Positions 42,902 through 53,093 of a stretch of DNA of 64,000 bases are shown here, piece after piece; within the stretch, counting starts at the first letter, position 1; each line of letters opens with the position of its first letter. This stretch comes from Pseudomonas fluorescens. Lineage in GTDB: Bacteria; Pseudomonadota; Gammaproteobacteria; Pseudomonadales; Pseudomonadaceae. A program made the position numbers and the translations under genes. The DNA lies in contig NZ_CP008896.1 of NCBI RefSeq assembly GCF_000730425.1, positions 3,100,001 to 3,164,000 of the forward strand, written 5' to 3'. Below the pieces are notes generated by a model. That model worked only from the letters and a program-made list of their open reading frames with translations. It made no database searches and was not told where the DNA came from.

Positions 42902-44131
42902 TCAAAATTCCGGTATCAGATCAGCGTGGTATTGTTTTAACACTTCATTGGCAGATTCGACTATTCCCGCACGGATATAAGTATCCTGCGACTCAAGCCG
43001 GCTATCACCGCGTATACCGGCCAACGTTTGACGACGGTGCTCTTCATCAAAGCCCGCCTCCCTGAGCCGCCTTTCAAGAGACATCGAGAAAGTGTGACGT
43101 AGCATTTTTGACGTTAGGTTTGGCGGGAGATCGCCGCAGAAAGCAATACGAAGCTGTCGAAAATATTGCCCCAGAGTATTCAAATGTAACGGCTCACCCT
43201 CATCGCTCACAATCAAATATTCATGATCGTCAACGTCACCGTTATCCATCATCGCTTCACGGTGTATTTCAATATATTCAGATAGCTCACGCGCAAAAAC
43301 GTCATTGTCTAAGGGCAACTGTCTAGCGAGACGCTTAACTCTGGGTGGAGGCTGCCTAGGATCGTCTGGATCGACAGGGCGACGTACAACTCGCAATTCA
43401 GATATGCTACCGAAGACAATATCCTGAACTCTCAAACTGAGAAGCTCGCCCATTCTCAGACCATACATGAGCATAATCATCGCGCAGATATAGTTTCTGA
43501 ATTTTACTGACTCATTAACTCCGATAGCTGCGGGATACTTGTAATGTATCGCCTTATTGAAAAATTCGAGTCCTTTACGTGTAAAAGACTTTCTTAATGA
43601 TGAAACTGGTGAAGCGTGTGCGATAAAAGCCTTATCGATGATACGTTCAACATGCTGTTGATGCATTGTCATACGAGTGTACATTGGATCTCGACTACTC
43701 AAGCGCCCCAACTCGACCCCAAACGCCCAAACCAAAAAATTTTTCACCGTAACCAAGCGCTGGTTGAACGTTTCTTCACCCACTGGAGTCTTTTCGGTTC
43801 CAGACCCTATGCGTGTCAGATTTTGTGCTACAGGAGCTTTACCCGGAACTGCCTTCTTGACTGAGTGACGCAGCCTTTCTATCAGGCCGCCGTTCAGTTC
43901 GGCCTCGGTAAACATCCGGTCTGACCGAAGGCGAGACTCCAAATCGATTCCGGAGTCATCCAGCCATTCCATCAATAGGAGCAACTCTCTCCCATTACGA
44001 GTAAGGGTGTTTCCACTTAGGTCCCTTCGCGAAAGAATCCACTCATTCGGAGCCGGGACTGGGAACCCCTGACCGTCCAGAATAATTGGAATTCGCTCCC
44101 CCGTAGGGTGTTGGATTACCTCAAGCCTCAT
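42902..44131 (-). CDS. Tyrosine recombinase/integrase (GmtY-like)
   Basis: The 409-residue product begins MRLEVIQHPTGERIPIILDG. The N-terminal half is helical (SAM-like, core-binding). The catalytic domain has Arg226 (LMYGLRMGELLSL), Lys342-x-x-Arg345-His346 (KMLRHTF) and Tyr385 (ESQDTYIRAG). This set fits an active site-specific recombinase. The gene runs away from ssb, 209 bases from its end. With the partial second recombinase it resembles the gamma-mobile-trio module (GmtY). A third trio gene is not visible and may have been deleted. Confidence 0.75.
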   Translation of the reverse strand: MRLEVIQHPTGERIPIILDGQGFPVPAPNEWILSRRDLSGNTLTRNGRELLLLMEWLDDSGIDLESRLRSDRMFTEAELNGGLIERLRHSVKKAVPGKAPVAQNLTRIGSGTEKTPVGEETFNQRLVTVKNFLVWAFGVELGRLSSRDPMYTRMTMHQQHVERIIDKAFIAHASPVSSLRKSFTRKGLEFFNKAIHYKYPAAIGVNESVKFRNYICAMIMLMYGLRMGELLSLRVQDIVFGSISELRVVRRPVDPDDPRQPPPRVKRLARQLPLDNDVFARELSEYIEIHREAMMDNGDVDDHEYLIVSDEGEPLHLNTLGQYFRQLRIAFCGDLPPNLTSKMLRHTFSMSLERRLREAGFDEEHRRQTLAGIRGDSRLESQDTYIRAGIVESANEVLKQYHADLIPEF

Positions 44132-44138
44132 GCTCCAC

Positions 44139-44160
44139 CTTTACATCTCACCTTATGAGA
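44139..44160. repeat. CTTTACAT direct repeat 1 near ssb
   Basis: CTTTACATCTCACCTTATG followed by AGA lies just upstream of the recombinase start. With the copies at 44170 and 44317 it shares CTTTACAT, a 6-7 base variable part, and TTATG. Confidence 0.65.
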
Positions 44161-44169
44161 ATCTTTTTA

Positions 44170-44191
44170 CTTTACATTTCCATCTTATGTC
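44170..44191. repeat. CTTTACAT direct repeat 2 near ssb
   Basis: CTTTACATTTCCATCTTATG then TC, ten bases after repeat 1, in the same orientation. Possible recombinase-binding site. Confidence 0.65.
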
Positions 44192-44224
44192 TACTTTTTT
44201 AATGACTTTTTTGATGTAAAGAAA

Positions 44225-44256
44225 AAGCCCCGCGCTCTTTACAGAGGCGGGGCCTT
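44225..44256. terminator. Terminator-type hairpin between the recombinase and ssb
   Basis: AAGCCCCGC ... GGCGGGGCCTT is a GC-rich stem around CTCTTTACAG, with A/T runs on its sides. The region also contains an inverted ATGTAAAG (44214-44221). Confidence 0.65.
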
Positions 44257-44316
44257 CTTATTCATAATAAAGTCTTTAATTTACGGGGCGTTATAGCATT
44301 TAGCCCAACTAAAGAT

Positions 44317-44339
44317 CTTTACATTCCTACCTTATGAGG
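44317..44339. repeat. CTTTACAT direct repeat 3, at the 3' end of ssb
   Basis: CTTTACATTCCTACCTTATG then AGG ends one base before the ssb stop codon (44341). It is the copy nearest the chromosome, so it may mark the island's attachment site beside ssb. Confidence 0.65.
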
Positions 44340-44340
44340 T

Positions 44341-44856
44341 TCAGAACGGGATATCGTCATCAAAGCTGTCGAAGTCGGCGGCCGGTTGCGGTGCCGCCTG
44401 CTGTGGCGCTGGACGCGACTCACGCTGTGGCTGCTGGCTTGGCTGTGGACGGGACTGCTGTGGACGCGGTGCCGAGTTGGACATGCCGCCCTGGCCCTGT
44501 TGATCGCCTTGTGGACGGCCGCCCAGCAGTTGCATGGTGCCTTGCATGTCGACCACGATTTCCGTGGTGTAACGCTTGATGCCGTCTTTTTCCCACTCGC
44601 GGGTCTGCAGTTTGCCTTCGATGTAGACCTGCGAACCCTTGCGCAGGTATTCACCGGCAATCTCTGCGACCTTGCCGAACATCGACACACGGTGCCACTC
44701 GGTTTTCTCGACCTTCTGGCCGGTCTGCTTGTCGGTCCACTGTTCGCTGGTCGCCAGACTCAGGTTGGTCACGGCGTTACCGTTAGGCAAGTAGCGAACT
44801 TCGGGATCCTGGCCGCATGTACCGACCAATATGACTTTGTTAACCCCACGGGCCAT
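44341..44856 (-). CDS. ssb: Single-stranded DNA-binding protein
   Basis: The 171-residue product starts [36 protein letters not shown], an OB-fold, and ends with the acidic DSFDDDIPF tail that recruits repair and replication proteins. The Gln/Pro/Arg-rich linker is typical of pseudomonads. It lies 9 bases downstream of the MFS gene and probably shares its promoter. It binds ssDNA at forks and during SOS repair. Confidence 0.97.
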   Translation of the reverse strand: MARGVNKVILVGTCGQDPEVRYLPNGNAVTNLSLATSEQWTDKQTGQKVEKTEWHRVSMFGKVAEIAGEYLRKGSQVYIEGKLQTREWEKDGIKRYTTEIVVDMQGTMQLLGGRPQGDQQGQGGMSNSAPRPQQSRPQPSQQPQRESRPAPQQAAPQPAADFDSFDDDIPF

Positions 44857-44865
44857 AACGTTCTC

Positions 44866-46260
44866 CTAGGCTGGGCGCGCTGTCGGCACTGGGTTGACCA
44901 GTTGCTCGAGCGTCGCGCGATCCAATAGTTCGGTGTCCAATTTGATGTAAATGGCCGCCTCTTCAGCGACCACGACTGCATCTGTTACCCCTACGACGGC
45001 CTTCAGGCGCTCTACCAGGCCGCTCTCACGGATCGCCTCGGGCGATAGTGGCAAACGCAGGCTTGTGACGTAGGGAGGTTCGCGCATGGTAACAGCAAAG
45101 ACCAGCCAAAGTGCAGCCAGCCCGGCGCATCCGAGGAACACAACCGACAAACCGCCATGCTGGAACATCCAGCCACCCATGATGCCGCCCAACGCCGAGC
45201 CGAGGAACTGGCTGGTGGAATACACCCCCATTGCCGTGCCCTTGCCGCCTGCCGGTGAAACTTTACTGATCAGCGAAGGCAGCGACGCCTCCAGCAGGTT
45301 GAACGCGGTGAAAAACACCACCGTACCGATTACCAGCGCCCGTAGGCTGTCGCCGAACTGCCAGAAGAATAGTTCAGTGAGCATCAATGTCGCGACGGCG
45401 CCGAGCAAAACTCGTTTCATTTTGCGTTTCTTCTCGCCATAGATAATGAACGGGATCATGGCGAAGAACGAAATCAGCAACGCGGTGAGGTAGACCCACC
45501 AGTGCTGCTCCTTGGGCAACCCGGCTTTTTCCACCAAGGCCAGGGGCAAGGCGACAAAGCTGCACATCAGCATCGCGTGTAATACGAAGATACCTAAATC
45601 CAGGCGCAGCAGGTCCGGGTGCTTGAGGGTTGGCAGCAATGCTTGTTTTGCCACGCCTGACTCTCGGTGCTGCAGCGGTCCGGTGGAGCGCGGCACCATA
45701 AAGGCCACGATCACGATACCGAACAACGCCATGCCGCCGGTGGCCAGGAACAGGCCATGCAATCCGAACGCACGAGTCAACAACGGGCCAACCACCATCG
45801 CAACGGCAAACGAAAGACCGATGGTCATGCCGATCATGGCCATGGCCTTGGTGCGGTGTTGTTCACGGGTCAGGTCTGACAGCAACGCCATCACTGCCGC
45901 AGAAATCGCCCCGGCGCCTTGCAGGATGCGTCCGGCAATCACGCCCCAGATCGAATCGGCATTGGCGGCCAGAACGCTGCCCAGGGCGAAGACGATCAGC
46001 CCCAGGTAGATCACCGGCCGGCGGCCGATGCGGTCGGAAATGATCCCGAATGGAATCTGGAAAATCGCCTGGGTCAGGCCATAGGCACCGATCGCCAGGC
46101 CGATCAGGGCCGGGGTTGCGCCTGCGAGGTCCATGCCATAGGTCGCCAGCACCGGCAACACCATGAACATGCCCAACATACGGAAGGCGAACACCAGGGC
46201 CAGACCGCTTGCCGCTCGGGTCTCGCCGCTACTCATGCGTTCGCTGTGGGGATCGTGCAT
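44866..46260 (-). CDS. MFS transporter with C-terminal YajR-like domain
   Basis: The 464-residue product has twelve predicted helices and the MFS motif FGIISDRIGRRPVIYLG. The C-terminal soluble part (RLKAVVGVTDAVVVAEEAAIYIKLDTELLDRATLEQLV) resembles the YAM domain of YajR. A second ATG lies nine codons in. The substrate is unknown. The start at 46260 has AGG upstream. It is upstream of ssb, as in other pseudomonads. Confidence 0.87.
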   Translation of the reverse strand: MHDPHSERMSSGETRAASGLALVFAFRMLGMFMVLPVLATYGMDLAGATPALIGLAIGAYGLTQAIFQIPFGIISDRIGRRPVIYLGLIVFALGSVLAANADSIWGVIAGRILQGAGAISAAVMALLSDLTREQHRTKAMAMIGMTIGLSFAVAMVVGPLLTRAFGLHGLFLATGGMALFGIVIVAFMVPRSTGPLQHRESGVAKQALLPTLKHPDLLRLDLGIFVLHAMLMCSFVALPLALVEKAGLPKEQHWWVYLTALLISFFAMIPFIIYGEKKRKMKRVLLGAVATLMLTELFFWQFGDSLRALVIGTVVFFTAFNLLEASLPSLISKVSPAGGKGTAMGVYSTSQFLGSALGGIMGGWMFQHGGLSVVFLGCAGLAALWLVFAVTMREPPYVTSLRLPLSPEAIRESGLVERLKAVVGVTDAVVVAEEAAIYIKLDTELLDRATLEQLVNPVPTARPA

Positions 46261-46372
46261 GGAAAAACCTCGTGTGAACCGGCGGCGATTCTACCAGTCC
46301 CATCGATTGAGAGGGTATATGCGGCGCTTTGCCGCGCAGCTTTCATCCAAGGCTGAAATGGGCAAATCGACA

Positions 46373-46388
46373 GTGTATATTCATCCAG
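46373..46388 (+). promoter_or_regulatory. Possible LexA box upstream of uvrA
   Basis: GTGTATATTCATCCAG has the spacing of a LexA operator (CTG-N10-CAG) with one mismatch in the left half (GTG instead of CTG). It lies 53 bases before uvrA, an SOS gene in other bacteria. Confidence 0.5.
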
Positions 46389-46440
46389 TCTTTAGCCGTA
46401 TACTCCTGCATTATTTATACGCCCGCCGTGCGAGGCCATC

Positions 46441-49275
46441 TTGGACAAGATCCTGATTCGTGGGGCTAGAACCCACAACCTGAAGAACATCGACCTGACC
46501 CTGCCCCGGGACAAACTGATTGTCATCACCGGCTTGTCCGGCTCTGGCAAGTCGTCGCTGGCGTTCGATACGCTGTATGCCGAAGGCCAGCGGCGCTATG
46601 TGGAGTCGCTGTCGGCCTATGCCCGGCAGTTCCTGTCGATGATGGAAAAGCCTGATGTCGACACCATTGAAGGCCTGTCGCCAGCCATTTCCATCGAACA
46701 GAAGTCGACCTCCCACAACCCGCGCTCCACCGTGGGCACCATCACCGAAATCTACGATTACCTGCGCTTGCTGTACGCACGCGTCGGTATTCCACGCTGC
46801 CCGGATCACGACATCCCACTGGAAGCCCAGACCGTCAGCCAGATGGTCGACCTGGTGCTGGCCCAGCCGGAAGGCGCCAAGCTGATGCTGCTGGCCCCCG
46901 TGATTCGCGAGCGCAAGGGCGAGCACCTGTCGGTGTTCGAAGAGCTGCGCGCCCAGGGCTTTGTCCGCGCCCGGATCAACGGCAAGCTCTATGAGCTGGA
47001 TGAAGCACCGAAGCTGGATAAGCAGAAGAAGCACACCATCGATGTGGTGGTCGACCGGTTCAAGGTACGTGCCGATCTGCAGCAACGCCTGGCGGAGTCG
47101 TTCGAAACCGCGCTGAAGCTGGCGGACGGCATCGCATTGGTCGCGCCGATGGACGACGAGCCCGGTGAAGAAATCATCTTCTCCGCACGTTTCGCCTGCC
47201 CGATCTGCGGTCACGCCATCAGCGAGCTGGAACCCAAGCTATTCTCCTTCAACAACCCGGCTGGTGCCTGCCCGACCTGTGATGGGCTGGGGGTCAAGCA
47301 GTTCTTCGATATCAAGCGCCTGGTCAATGGCGACCTGACGCTGGCGGAGGGTGCGATACGCGGCTGGGACCGGCGCAATGTCTACTATTTCCAGATGCTC
47401 GGGTCCTTGGCTGCCCACTATAAGTTCAGCCTGGAAGTACCGTTCAACGAACTGCCGGCCGAACAACAGAAAGTCATCCTGCATGGCAGCGGCTCGCAGA
47501 ACGTCGACTTCAAGTACCTGAACGACCGTGGCGATATCGTCAAGCGCTCCCACCCGTTCGAAGGCATCGTGCCCAACCTGGAGCGCCGTTACCGGGAAAC
47601 CGAATCGGCTAGCGTACGCGAGGAGCTGGCCAAGTTCCTCAGCACCCAGCCTTGCCCGGATTGCCGTGGCACGCGCTTGCGTCGCGAAGCACGCCACGTG
47701 TGGGTCGGCGAGAAGACCCTGCCGGCGGTGACCAACCTGCCCATCGGTGACGCATGCGATTATTTCGGCGTACTGAAGCTGACCGGGCGACGCGGCGAAA
47801 TTGCCGACAAGATCCTCAAGGAAATCCGCGAGCGCCTGCAGTTCCTGGTCAATGTAGGCCTGGACTACCTGTCCCTGGATCGCAGTGCCGACACCCTGTC
47901 CGGCGGCGAGGCCCAGCGCATTCGCCTGGCCAGCCAGATCGGCGCCGGCCTGGTGGGCGTGCTGTACATCCTCGACGAGCCGTCTATCGGCCTGCATCAG
48001 CGCGACAACGATCGCTTGCTTGGCACGCTCAAGCACCTGCGGGATATCGGTAATACGGTAATCGTGGTCGAACACGACGAGGACGCCATTCGCCTGGCGG
48101 ACTATGTGGTCGATATCGGTCCCGGCGCAGGTGTCCACGGTGGGCACATCGTCGCCCAGGGAACGCCGGCCGAAGTCATGGACCACCCGGACTCCCTGAC
48201 CGGTAAATACCTGTCTGGCCGGGTCAAAATCGAAGTGCCGGCCAAACGTACACCACGTAACAAAAAACAGGCGCTTCACCTCAAAGGCGCGCGCGGCAAC
48301 AACCTGCGCAATGTCGACCTGGAAATTCCCTTGGGCCTGCTGACCTGCGTGACTGGCGTATCCGGCTCAGGCAAGTCGACGCTGATCAACAACACGCTGT
48401 TCCCCCTCAGCGCCACGGCGTTGAACGGTGCCACCACCCTGGAAGCTGCCGCCCATGACAGCATCAAGGGTCTGGAGTTGCTGGACAAAGTGGTGGATAT
48501 CGACCAGAGCCCGATTGGTCGTACCCCCCGCTCCAATCCTGCGACCTACACCGGACTGTTCACGCCGATTCGTGAACTGTTCGCTGGTGTGCCGGAGTCC
48601 CGCTCCCGTGGTTATGGGCCTGGGCGTTTCTCTTTCAACGTCAAGGGTGGGCGCTGCGAAGCATGCCAGGGTGACGGCTTGATCAAGGTCGAAATGCACT
48701 TCCTCCCGGACATCTACGTGCCCTGCGATGTGTGCAAAAGCAAGCGCTACAACCGCGAAACCCTGGAGATCAAGTACAAGGGCAAGAACATTCATGAAAC
48801 CCTTGAGATGACCATCGAGGAAGCGCGGGTGTTCTTTGATGCGGTGCCGGCCTTGGCGCGCAAACTCCAGACCCTGATGGACGTTGGTTTGTCGTATATC
48901 AAGCTGGGGCAGTCGGCGACCACCTTGTCCGGCGGTGAGGCGCAGCGGGTGAAACTGTCTCGCGAACTGTCCAAACGCGATACCGGCAAGACCTTGTATA
49001 TCCTCGATGAGCCCACCACCGGGTTGCACTTCGCGGACATCCAGCAATTGCTCGACGTGCTGCACCGTCTGCGCGATCACGGCAACACTGTGGTGGTGAT
49101 CGAGCACAACCTGGACGTGATCAAGACGGCCGACTGGCTGGTGGATCTGGGGCCGGAAGGCGGTTCCAAGGGCGGGCAGATTATTGCGGTGGGTACGCCA
49201 GAGCAGGTTTCGCAGATGCCGCAATCCCACACCGGCTACTACCTGAAGCCGTTGTTGGCACGCGACCGGGCCTGA
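46441..49275 (+). CDS. uvrA: Excinuclease ABC subunit UvrA
   Basis: The 944-residue product starts at TTG 46441 ([18 protein letters not shown]) with a GCGAGG upstream; no nearby ATG fits. It has two ABC ATPase halves: Walker [15 protein letters not shown] and [14 protein letters not shown], signatures [16 protein letters not shown] and [15 protein letters not shown], and zinc Cys pairs [13 protein letters not shown] and [14 protein letters not shown]. UvrA with UvrB scans DNA for bulky damage in nucleotide excision repair. Confidence 0.97.
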   Translation: MDKILIRGARTHNLKNIDLTLPRDKLIVITGLSGSGKSSLAFDTLYAEGQRRYVESLSAYARQFLSMMEKPDVDTIEGLSPAISIEQKSTSHNPRSTVGTITEIYDYLRLLYARVGIPRCPDHDIPLEAQTVSQMVDLVLAQPEGAKLMLLAPVIRERKGEHLSVFEELRAQGFVRARINGKLYELDEAPKLDKQKKHTIDVVVDRFKVRADLQQRLAESFETALKLADGIALVAPMDDEPGEEIIFSARFACPICGHAISELEPKLFSFNNPAGACPTCDGLGVKQFFDIKRLVNGDLTLAEGAIRGWDRRNVYYFQMLGSLAAHYKFSLEVPFNELPAEQQKVILHGSGSQNVDFKYLNDRGDIVKRSHPFEGIVPNLERRYRETESASVREELAKFLSTQPCPDCRGTRLRREARHVWVGEKTLPAVTNLPIGDACDYFGVLKLTGRRGEIADKILKEIRERLQFLVNVGLDYLSLDRSADTLSGGEAQRIRLASQIGAGLVGVLYILDEPSIGLHQRDNDRLLGTLKHLRDIGNTVIVVEHDEDAIRLADYVVDIGPGAGVHGGHIVAQGTPAEVMDHPDSLTGKYLSGRVKIEVPAKRTPRNKKQALHLKGARGNNLRNVDLEIPLGLLTCVTGVSGSGKSTLINNTLFPLSATALNGATTLEAAAHDSIKGLELLDKVVDIDQSPIGRTPRSNPATYTGLFTPIRELFAGVPESRSRGYGPGRFSFNVKGGRCEACQGDGLIKVEMHFLPDIYVPCDVCKSKRYNRETLEIKYKGKNIHETLEMTIEEARVFFDAVPALARKLQTLMDVGLSYIKLGQSATTLSGGEAQRVKLSRELSKRDTGKTLYILDEPTTGLHFADIQQLLDVLHRLRDHGNTVVVIEHNLDVIKTADWLVDLGPEGGSKGGQIIAVGTPEQVSQMPQSHTGYYLKPLLARDRA

Positions 49276-49290
49276 TTTTTCAGGCCCAGT

Positions 49291-49330
49291 AAAAAGCCCC
49301 TGTCACCGTAACGGTCACAGGGGCTTTTTA
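49291..49330. terminator. Terminator downstream of uvrA
   Basis: AAAAAGCCCCTGTCACC and the opposing GGTCACAGGGGCTTTTT form a strong stem with a T-run, facing the bfr gene and useful in both directions. Confidence 0.9.
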
Positions 49331-49342
49331 TTTGCGGCGGAA

Positions 49343-49807
49343 TCAGAACTGCGATTGCAGATAGTTTTCCAGGCCGATCAACTTGATCAGACCCAACTGC
49401 TTTTCCAACCAGTAGGTGTGATCTTCTTCAGTATCGTTCAACTGGACACGCAGGATTTCCCGGGTCACGTAGTCATTGTGCTTCTCGCAAAGCTCAATGC
49501 CTTTGCACAGCGCAGCGCGAACCTTGTATTCCAGGCGCAAATCGCTGGCGAGCATCTCGGGCACGGTGGTGCCAGTATCCAAGTCGTCAGGACGCATACG
49601 TGGCGTACCTTCGAGCATCAGGATACGGCGCATCAGCGCATCTGCGTGCTGTGCCTCTTCTTCCATTTCGTGGTTGATACGTTCGTAGAGCTCGGTGAAG
49701 CCCCAGTCTTCGTACATACGCGAGTGAATGAAATATTGGTCACGAGCTGCCAGTTCGCCCGTCAGCAACGTGTTGAGGTAATCGATTACGTCGGGGTGAC
49801 CTTGCAT
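49343..49807 (-). CDS. bfr: Bacterioferritin-like ferritin (FtnA/BfrA type)
   Basis: The 154-residue product starts at the ATG at 49807 ([37 protein letters not shown]). The ferroxidase residues Glu18, Glu51, His54 and the C-terminal Glu-x-x-His ([14 protein letters not shown]) are present. At position 52, where haem-binding bacterioferritins have Met, this protein has Ala ([11 protein letters not shown]). It is thus like the non-haem FtnA/BfrA protein of P. aeruginosa PA4235. It stores iron next to katA, which needs haem. Confidence 0.9.
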   Translation of the reverse strand: MQGHPDVIDYLNTLLTGELAARDQYFIHSRMYEDWGFTELYERINHEMEEEAQHADALMRRILMLEGTPRMRPDDLDTGTTVPEMLASDLRLEYKVRAALCKGIELCEKHNDYVTREILRVQLNDTEEDHTYWLEKQLGLIKLIGLENYLQSQF

Positions 49808-49919
49808 CGCCCTACATCTCCCTGCTTGAAAGGCTCTAGTTTGAACCATGCTGACCTGCAGGTCACGGGACGAACGGCAGAAAAGTGAAGATTTTCGGAG
49901 AAAAATAGCTGAAATAACG

Positions 49920-49946
49920 CAAAAACCGCCCAAATGAGGGCGGTTC
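49920..49946 (-). terminator. Terminator downstream of katA
   Basis: On the minus strand ACCGCCCTCATTTGGGCGGT is followed by a T-run (TTTTTGC), a standard intrinsic terminator. Confidence 0.85.
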
Positions 49947-49962
49947 TGCTTATCACTTAGAG

Positions 49963-51411
49963 TTAGTTAAGCGATACACCCAGCGCCGTTGCGATTCCTT
50001 CTCCATACGCCGGATCGGCCTTGAAAAAGTGTCGCAGCTGACGCTGAACCACATCACTGGAAACCCCTGCCATCGCGCCGGCGATGTTGTTAATCAATAG
50101 CGCTTTTTGCTCGCTACTCATCAGGCGGAACAGAGCGCCGGCGTGGCTGTAGTAATCAGTGTCTTCGCGGTGATCGTAACGATCCGCCGCACCACTGAGC
50201 GCCAGGGCTGGCTCTGCATACTTCGGAGCCTGTTTGGGTGCATCGGCGTAGCTGTTTGGCTCATAGTTGGGAGCCGCACCACCGTTGCTGCCAAATGCCA
50301 TGGAGCCATCACGCTGGTAGTTGTTGACCGGACTGCGCGAAGCATTCACCGGCAGGTGCTGATGGTTGGTACCGATACGGTAGCGATGAGCATCAGCGTA
50401 GGCGAACACACGCCCCTGCAGCATGCGATCCGGCGACAGACCGACACCCGGCACCATATTGCTGGGACCGAACGCCGCCTGCTCAACTTCAGCGAAGTAG
50501 TTCAGCGGGTTGCGGTTCAGCTCCAGCTCGCCGATCTCAATCAGCGGAAACTCTTTCTGCGACCAGGTCTTGGTCACGTCGAAAGGATTCTCATAATGAG
50601 CATTGGCTTGGGCCTCAGTCATGATCTGGATGCACACGCGCCATTTTGGGAAGTCACCGCGCTCAATGGCCTCGAACAGGTCACGTTGGGCGTAATCCGG
50701 ATCAGTGCCGGCAAGGCGAGCAGCATCGGCAGGTGCCAGGTTCTTGATGCCTTGCTTGGTCTTGTAGTGCCACTTGACCCAGTGACGCTCACCATTGGCA
50801 TTGATCAGGCTATAGGTGTGGCTGCCGAAGCCGTGCATGTGACGGTAGCCGTCCGGGATACCACGATCCGAGAACAAGATGGTGACCTGGTGCAGTGCCT
50901 CAGGCGAATGCGACCAGAAGTCCCATTTCATCTGTGCACTTTTCAGGTTGCTTTGTGGCAGACGTTTTTGGGTATGAATAAAGTCCGGGAATTTCAACGG
51001 ATCACGAATGAAGAATATCGGGGTGTTGTTGCCCACGATGTCCCAGTTACCCTCTTCGGTGTAGAACTTAAGTGCAAAACCACGCGGGTCGCGCTCAGTG
51101 TCTGCCGAACCACGTTCGCCACCGACTGTCGAAAAGCGCAGGAAGGTAGGGGTCTGCTTACCAACAGTTTCAAACAGCTTGGCGCTGGAGTACTGGGTGA
51201 TGTCCTTGGTGACCGTGAAGGTGCCATACGCTCCCGAGCCCTTGGCGTGCACACGGCGCTCTGGAATGTTCTCACGGTTGAAGTGGGCAAGCTTCTCGAT
51301 CAGATGAAAATCGTCGATCAGCAGCGGCCCTCGCGGGCCTGCGGAACGGGAGTTCTGGTTATCGGCAACAGGCGCGCCGCTGGCGGTTGTAAGGGTTTTA
51401 TTCTGGCTCAT
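49963..51411 (-). CDS. katA: Haem catalase (KatA type)
   Basis: The 482-residue product starts at the ATG at 51411 ([20 protein letters not shown]), with GAGGAGAT at good spacing. The distal His55 ([12 protein letters not shown]), Asn128 ([11 protein letters not shown]) and proximal Tyr338 ([14 protein letters not shown]) are present. It is a small-subunit, clade III-like catalase that removes hydrogen peroxide. It is paired with bfr as in P. aeruginosa. The 230-base upstream region holds its promoter; an OxyR site could not be confirmed. Confidence 0.96.
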   Translation of the reverse strand: MSQNKTLTTASGAPVADNQNSRSAGPRGPLLIDDFHLIEKLAHFNRENIPERRVHAKGSGAYGTFTVTKDITQYSSAKLFETVGKQTPTFLRFSTVGGERGSADTERDPRGFALKFYTEEGNWDIVGNNTPIFFIRDPLKFPDFIHTQKRLPQSNLKSAQMKWDFWSHSPEALHQVTILFSDRGIPDGYRHMHGFGSHTYSLINANGERHWVKWHYKTKQGIKNLAPADAARLAGTDPDYAQRDLFEAIERGDFPKWRVCIQIMTEAQANAHYENPFDVTKTWSQKEFPLIEIGELELNRNPLNYFAEVEQAAFGPSNMVPGVGLSPDRMLQGRVFAYADAHRYRIGTNHQHLPVNASRSPVNNYQRDGSMAFGSNGGAAPNYEPNSYADAPKQAPKYAEPALALSGAADRYDHREDTDYYSHAGALFRLMSSEQKALLINNIAGAMAGVSSDVVQRQLRHFFKADPAYGEGIATALGVSLN

Positions 51412-51593
51412 GCTCAATCTCCTCAGGTCAGTCTTGGAACTGCCGGCTAATCGGCTTGAACGAAGTATTGACCAGGAAGATGACACCATCAAATTTATTA
51501 AATCATACACTTCGATAGCTTTTTACTAACAAACCACCGACTCGTATAGCCAAAGGGCAATGAGTGAGAGCATTAAGCTACTTTTCTACCACC

Positions 51594-51626
51594 CACAAAA
51601 AACCGGGCACTAGGCCCGGTTTTTCG
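51594..51626 (-). terminator. Terminator at the end of the alpha operon
   Basis: The minus strand reads AAAAACCGGGCCTAGTGCCCGG then TTTTTTG, a clear intrinsic terminator after rplQ. Confidence 0.9.
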
Positions 51627-51641
51627 TAGCAGACTGTCGTC

Positions 51642-52028
51642 TTACTCGGCGGATACAGCTTCGCCAGCAGTAGCACGATCAACCAACTCGACGTACGCCA
51701 TAGGCGCGTTGTCGCCAGTGCGGAAACCGCACTTGAGGATGCGCAGGTAGCCACCCTCACGGGTAGCATAACGCTTGCCCAGGTCGTTGAAGAGCTTACC
51801 AACGATAGCTTTCGAACGAGTACGGTCGAAAGCCAGACGGCGGTTAGCCAGGCTGTCTGTCTTGGCCAAAGTGATCAGCGGCTCAGCAACGCGACGCAGT
51901 TCTTTGGCTTTCGGCAGTGTAGTTTTGATCAGCTCGTGCTCGAACAGCGACACCGCCATGTTTTGAAACATGGCCTTGCGGTGCGAGCTGGTACGGCTCA
52001 GGTGACGACCACTTTTACGATGACGCAT
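51642..52028 (-). CDS. rplQ: 50S ribosomal protein L17
   Basis: The 128-residue product starts [45 protein letters not shown], typical L17. It is the last gene of the alpha operon, 41 bases downstream of rpoA, and sits in the large subunit near the tunnel exit. Confidence 0.98.
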   Translation of the reverse strand: MRHRKSGRHLSRTSSHRKAMFQNMAVSLFEHELIKTTLPKAKELRRVAEPLITLAKTDSLANRRLAFDRTRSKAIVGKLFNDLGKRYATREGGYLRILKCGFRTGDNAPMAYVELVDRATAGEAVSAE

Positions 52029-52069
52029 GGTTCATTCCTTACCAAACTCACGTTCGGTGATTACGACGA

Positions 52070-53071
52070 TCAGGCAGTCGCCTTGTCGTCCTTCTTAAGA
52101 CTTGCAGGCGGCCAGTTGTCGAGGCGCATGCCGAGGGACAGACCGCGGGAGGCCAGAACGTCCTTGATTTCAGTCAAGGATTTCTTGCCCAGGTTCGGAG
52201 TCTTCAACAGTTCTACTTCAGTGCGCTGAATCAGGTCACCGATGTAGTAAATGTTTTCCGCCTTAAGGCAGTTAGCCGAACGTACAGTCAGTTCCAGATC
52301 GTCAACCGGGCGAAGCAGGATCGGATCGATCTCGTCTTCCTGCTCGATTACCACTGGTTCGCTGTCACCTTTGAGGTCGACGAACGCAGCCAACTGCTGT
52401 TGCAGGATGGTTGCAGCGCGACGAATAGCCTCTTCAGGATCCAGAGTACCGTTGGTTTCCAGATCAATAACCAGCTTGTCCAGGTTAGTACGCTGCTCGA
52501 CACGGGCGTTTTCCACCACGTATGCGATACGGCGAACCGGGCTGAACGAAGAGTCAAGCTGCAAGCGACCAATGCTGCGGCTTTCGTCTTCATCGCTCTG
52601 ACGCGAGTCGGCCGGTTCATAACCACGACCACGAGCTACAGTGAGCTTCATGTTCAGGGCGCCGTTAGACGCCAGGTTAGCGATTACGTGATCGGGGTTA
52701 ACGATCTCGACATCATGATCCAGCTGAATATCGGCAGCGGTAACCACCCCCGAACCCTTCTTCGACAAGGTCAGCGTAACTTCGTCACGGCCGTGCAGCT
52801 TGATAGCCAGACCTTTAAGGTTCAACAGGATTTCAATTACGTCTTCCTGTACACCTTCGATGGCGCTGTACTCGTGGAGCACACCGTCAATCTCGGCCTC
52901 GACTACTGCACAGCCGGGCATTGAGGACAACAGGATGCGGCGCAGCGCGTTGCCCAGGGTGTGGCCAAAACCACGCTCGAGAGGCTCGAGAGTGATCTTG
53001 GCGCGGGTTGGACTGACAACCTGCACATCAATGTGGCGGGGTGTCAGGAACTCATTTACCGAAATCTGCAT
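52070..53071 (-). CDS. rpoA: RNA polymerase alpha subunit
   Basis: The 333-residue product has the assembly domain ([24 protein letters not shown]) and the C-terminal domain with [38 protein letters not shown], which contacts UP elements and activators. Length is normal. It follows rpsD, which autoregulates the operon in E. coli as S4. Confidence 0.98.
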   Translation of the reverse strand: MQISVNEFLTPRHIDVQVVSPTRAKITLEPLERGFGHTLGNALRRILLSSMPGCAVVEAEIDGVLHEYSAIEGVQEDVIEILLNLKGLAIKLHGRDEVTLTLSKKGSGVVTAADIQLDHDVEIVNPDHVIANLASNGALNMKLTVARGRGYEPADSRQSDEDESRSIGRLQLDSSFSPVRRIAYVVENARVEQRTNLDKLVIDLETNGTLDPEEAIRRAATILQQQLAAFVDLKGDSEPVVIEQEDEIDPILLRPVDDLELTVRSANCLKAENIYYIGDLIQRTEVELLKTPNLGKKSLTEIKDVLASRGLSLGMRLDNWPPASLKKDDKATA

Positions 53072-53093
53072 GGATGCACCTATTTTCTAGCCC

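Noticed and set aside
51412..51641. OxyR binding site upstream of katA
   Set aside because: Some CTAT elements exist (CTATCGAAG), but the ATAG-N7-CTAT repeat with right spacing is not there.
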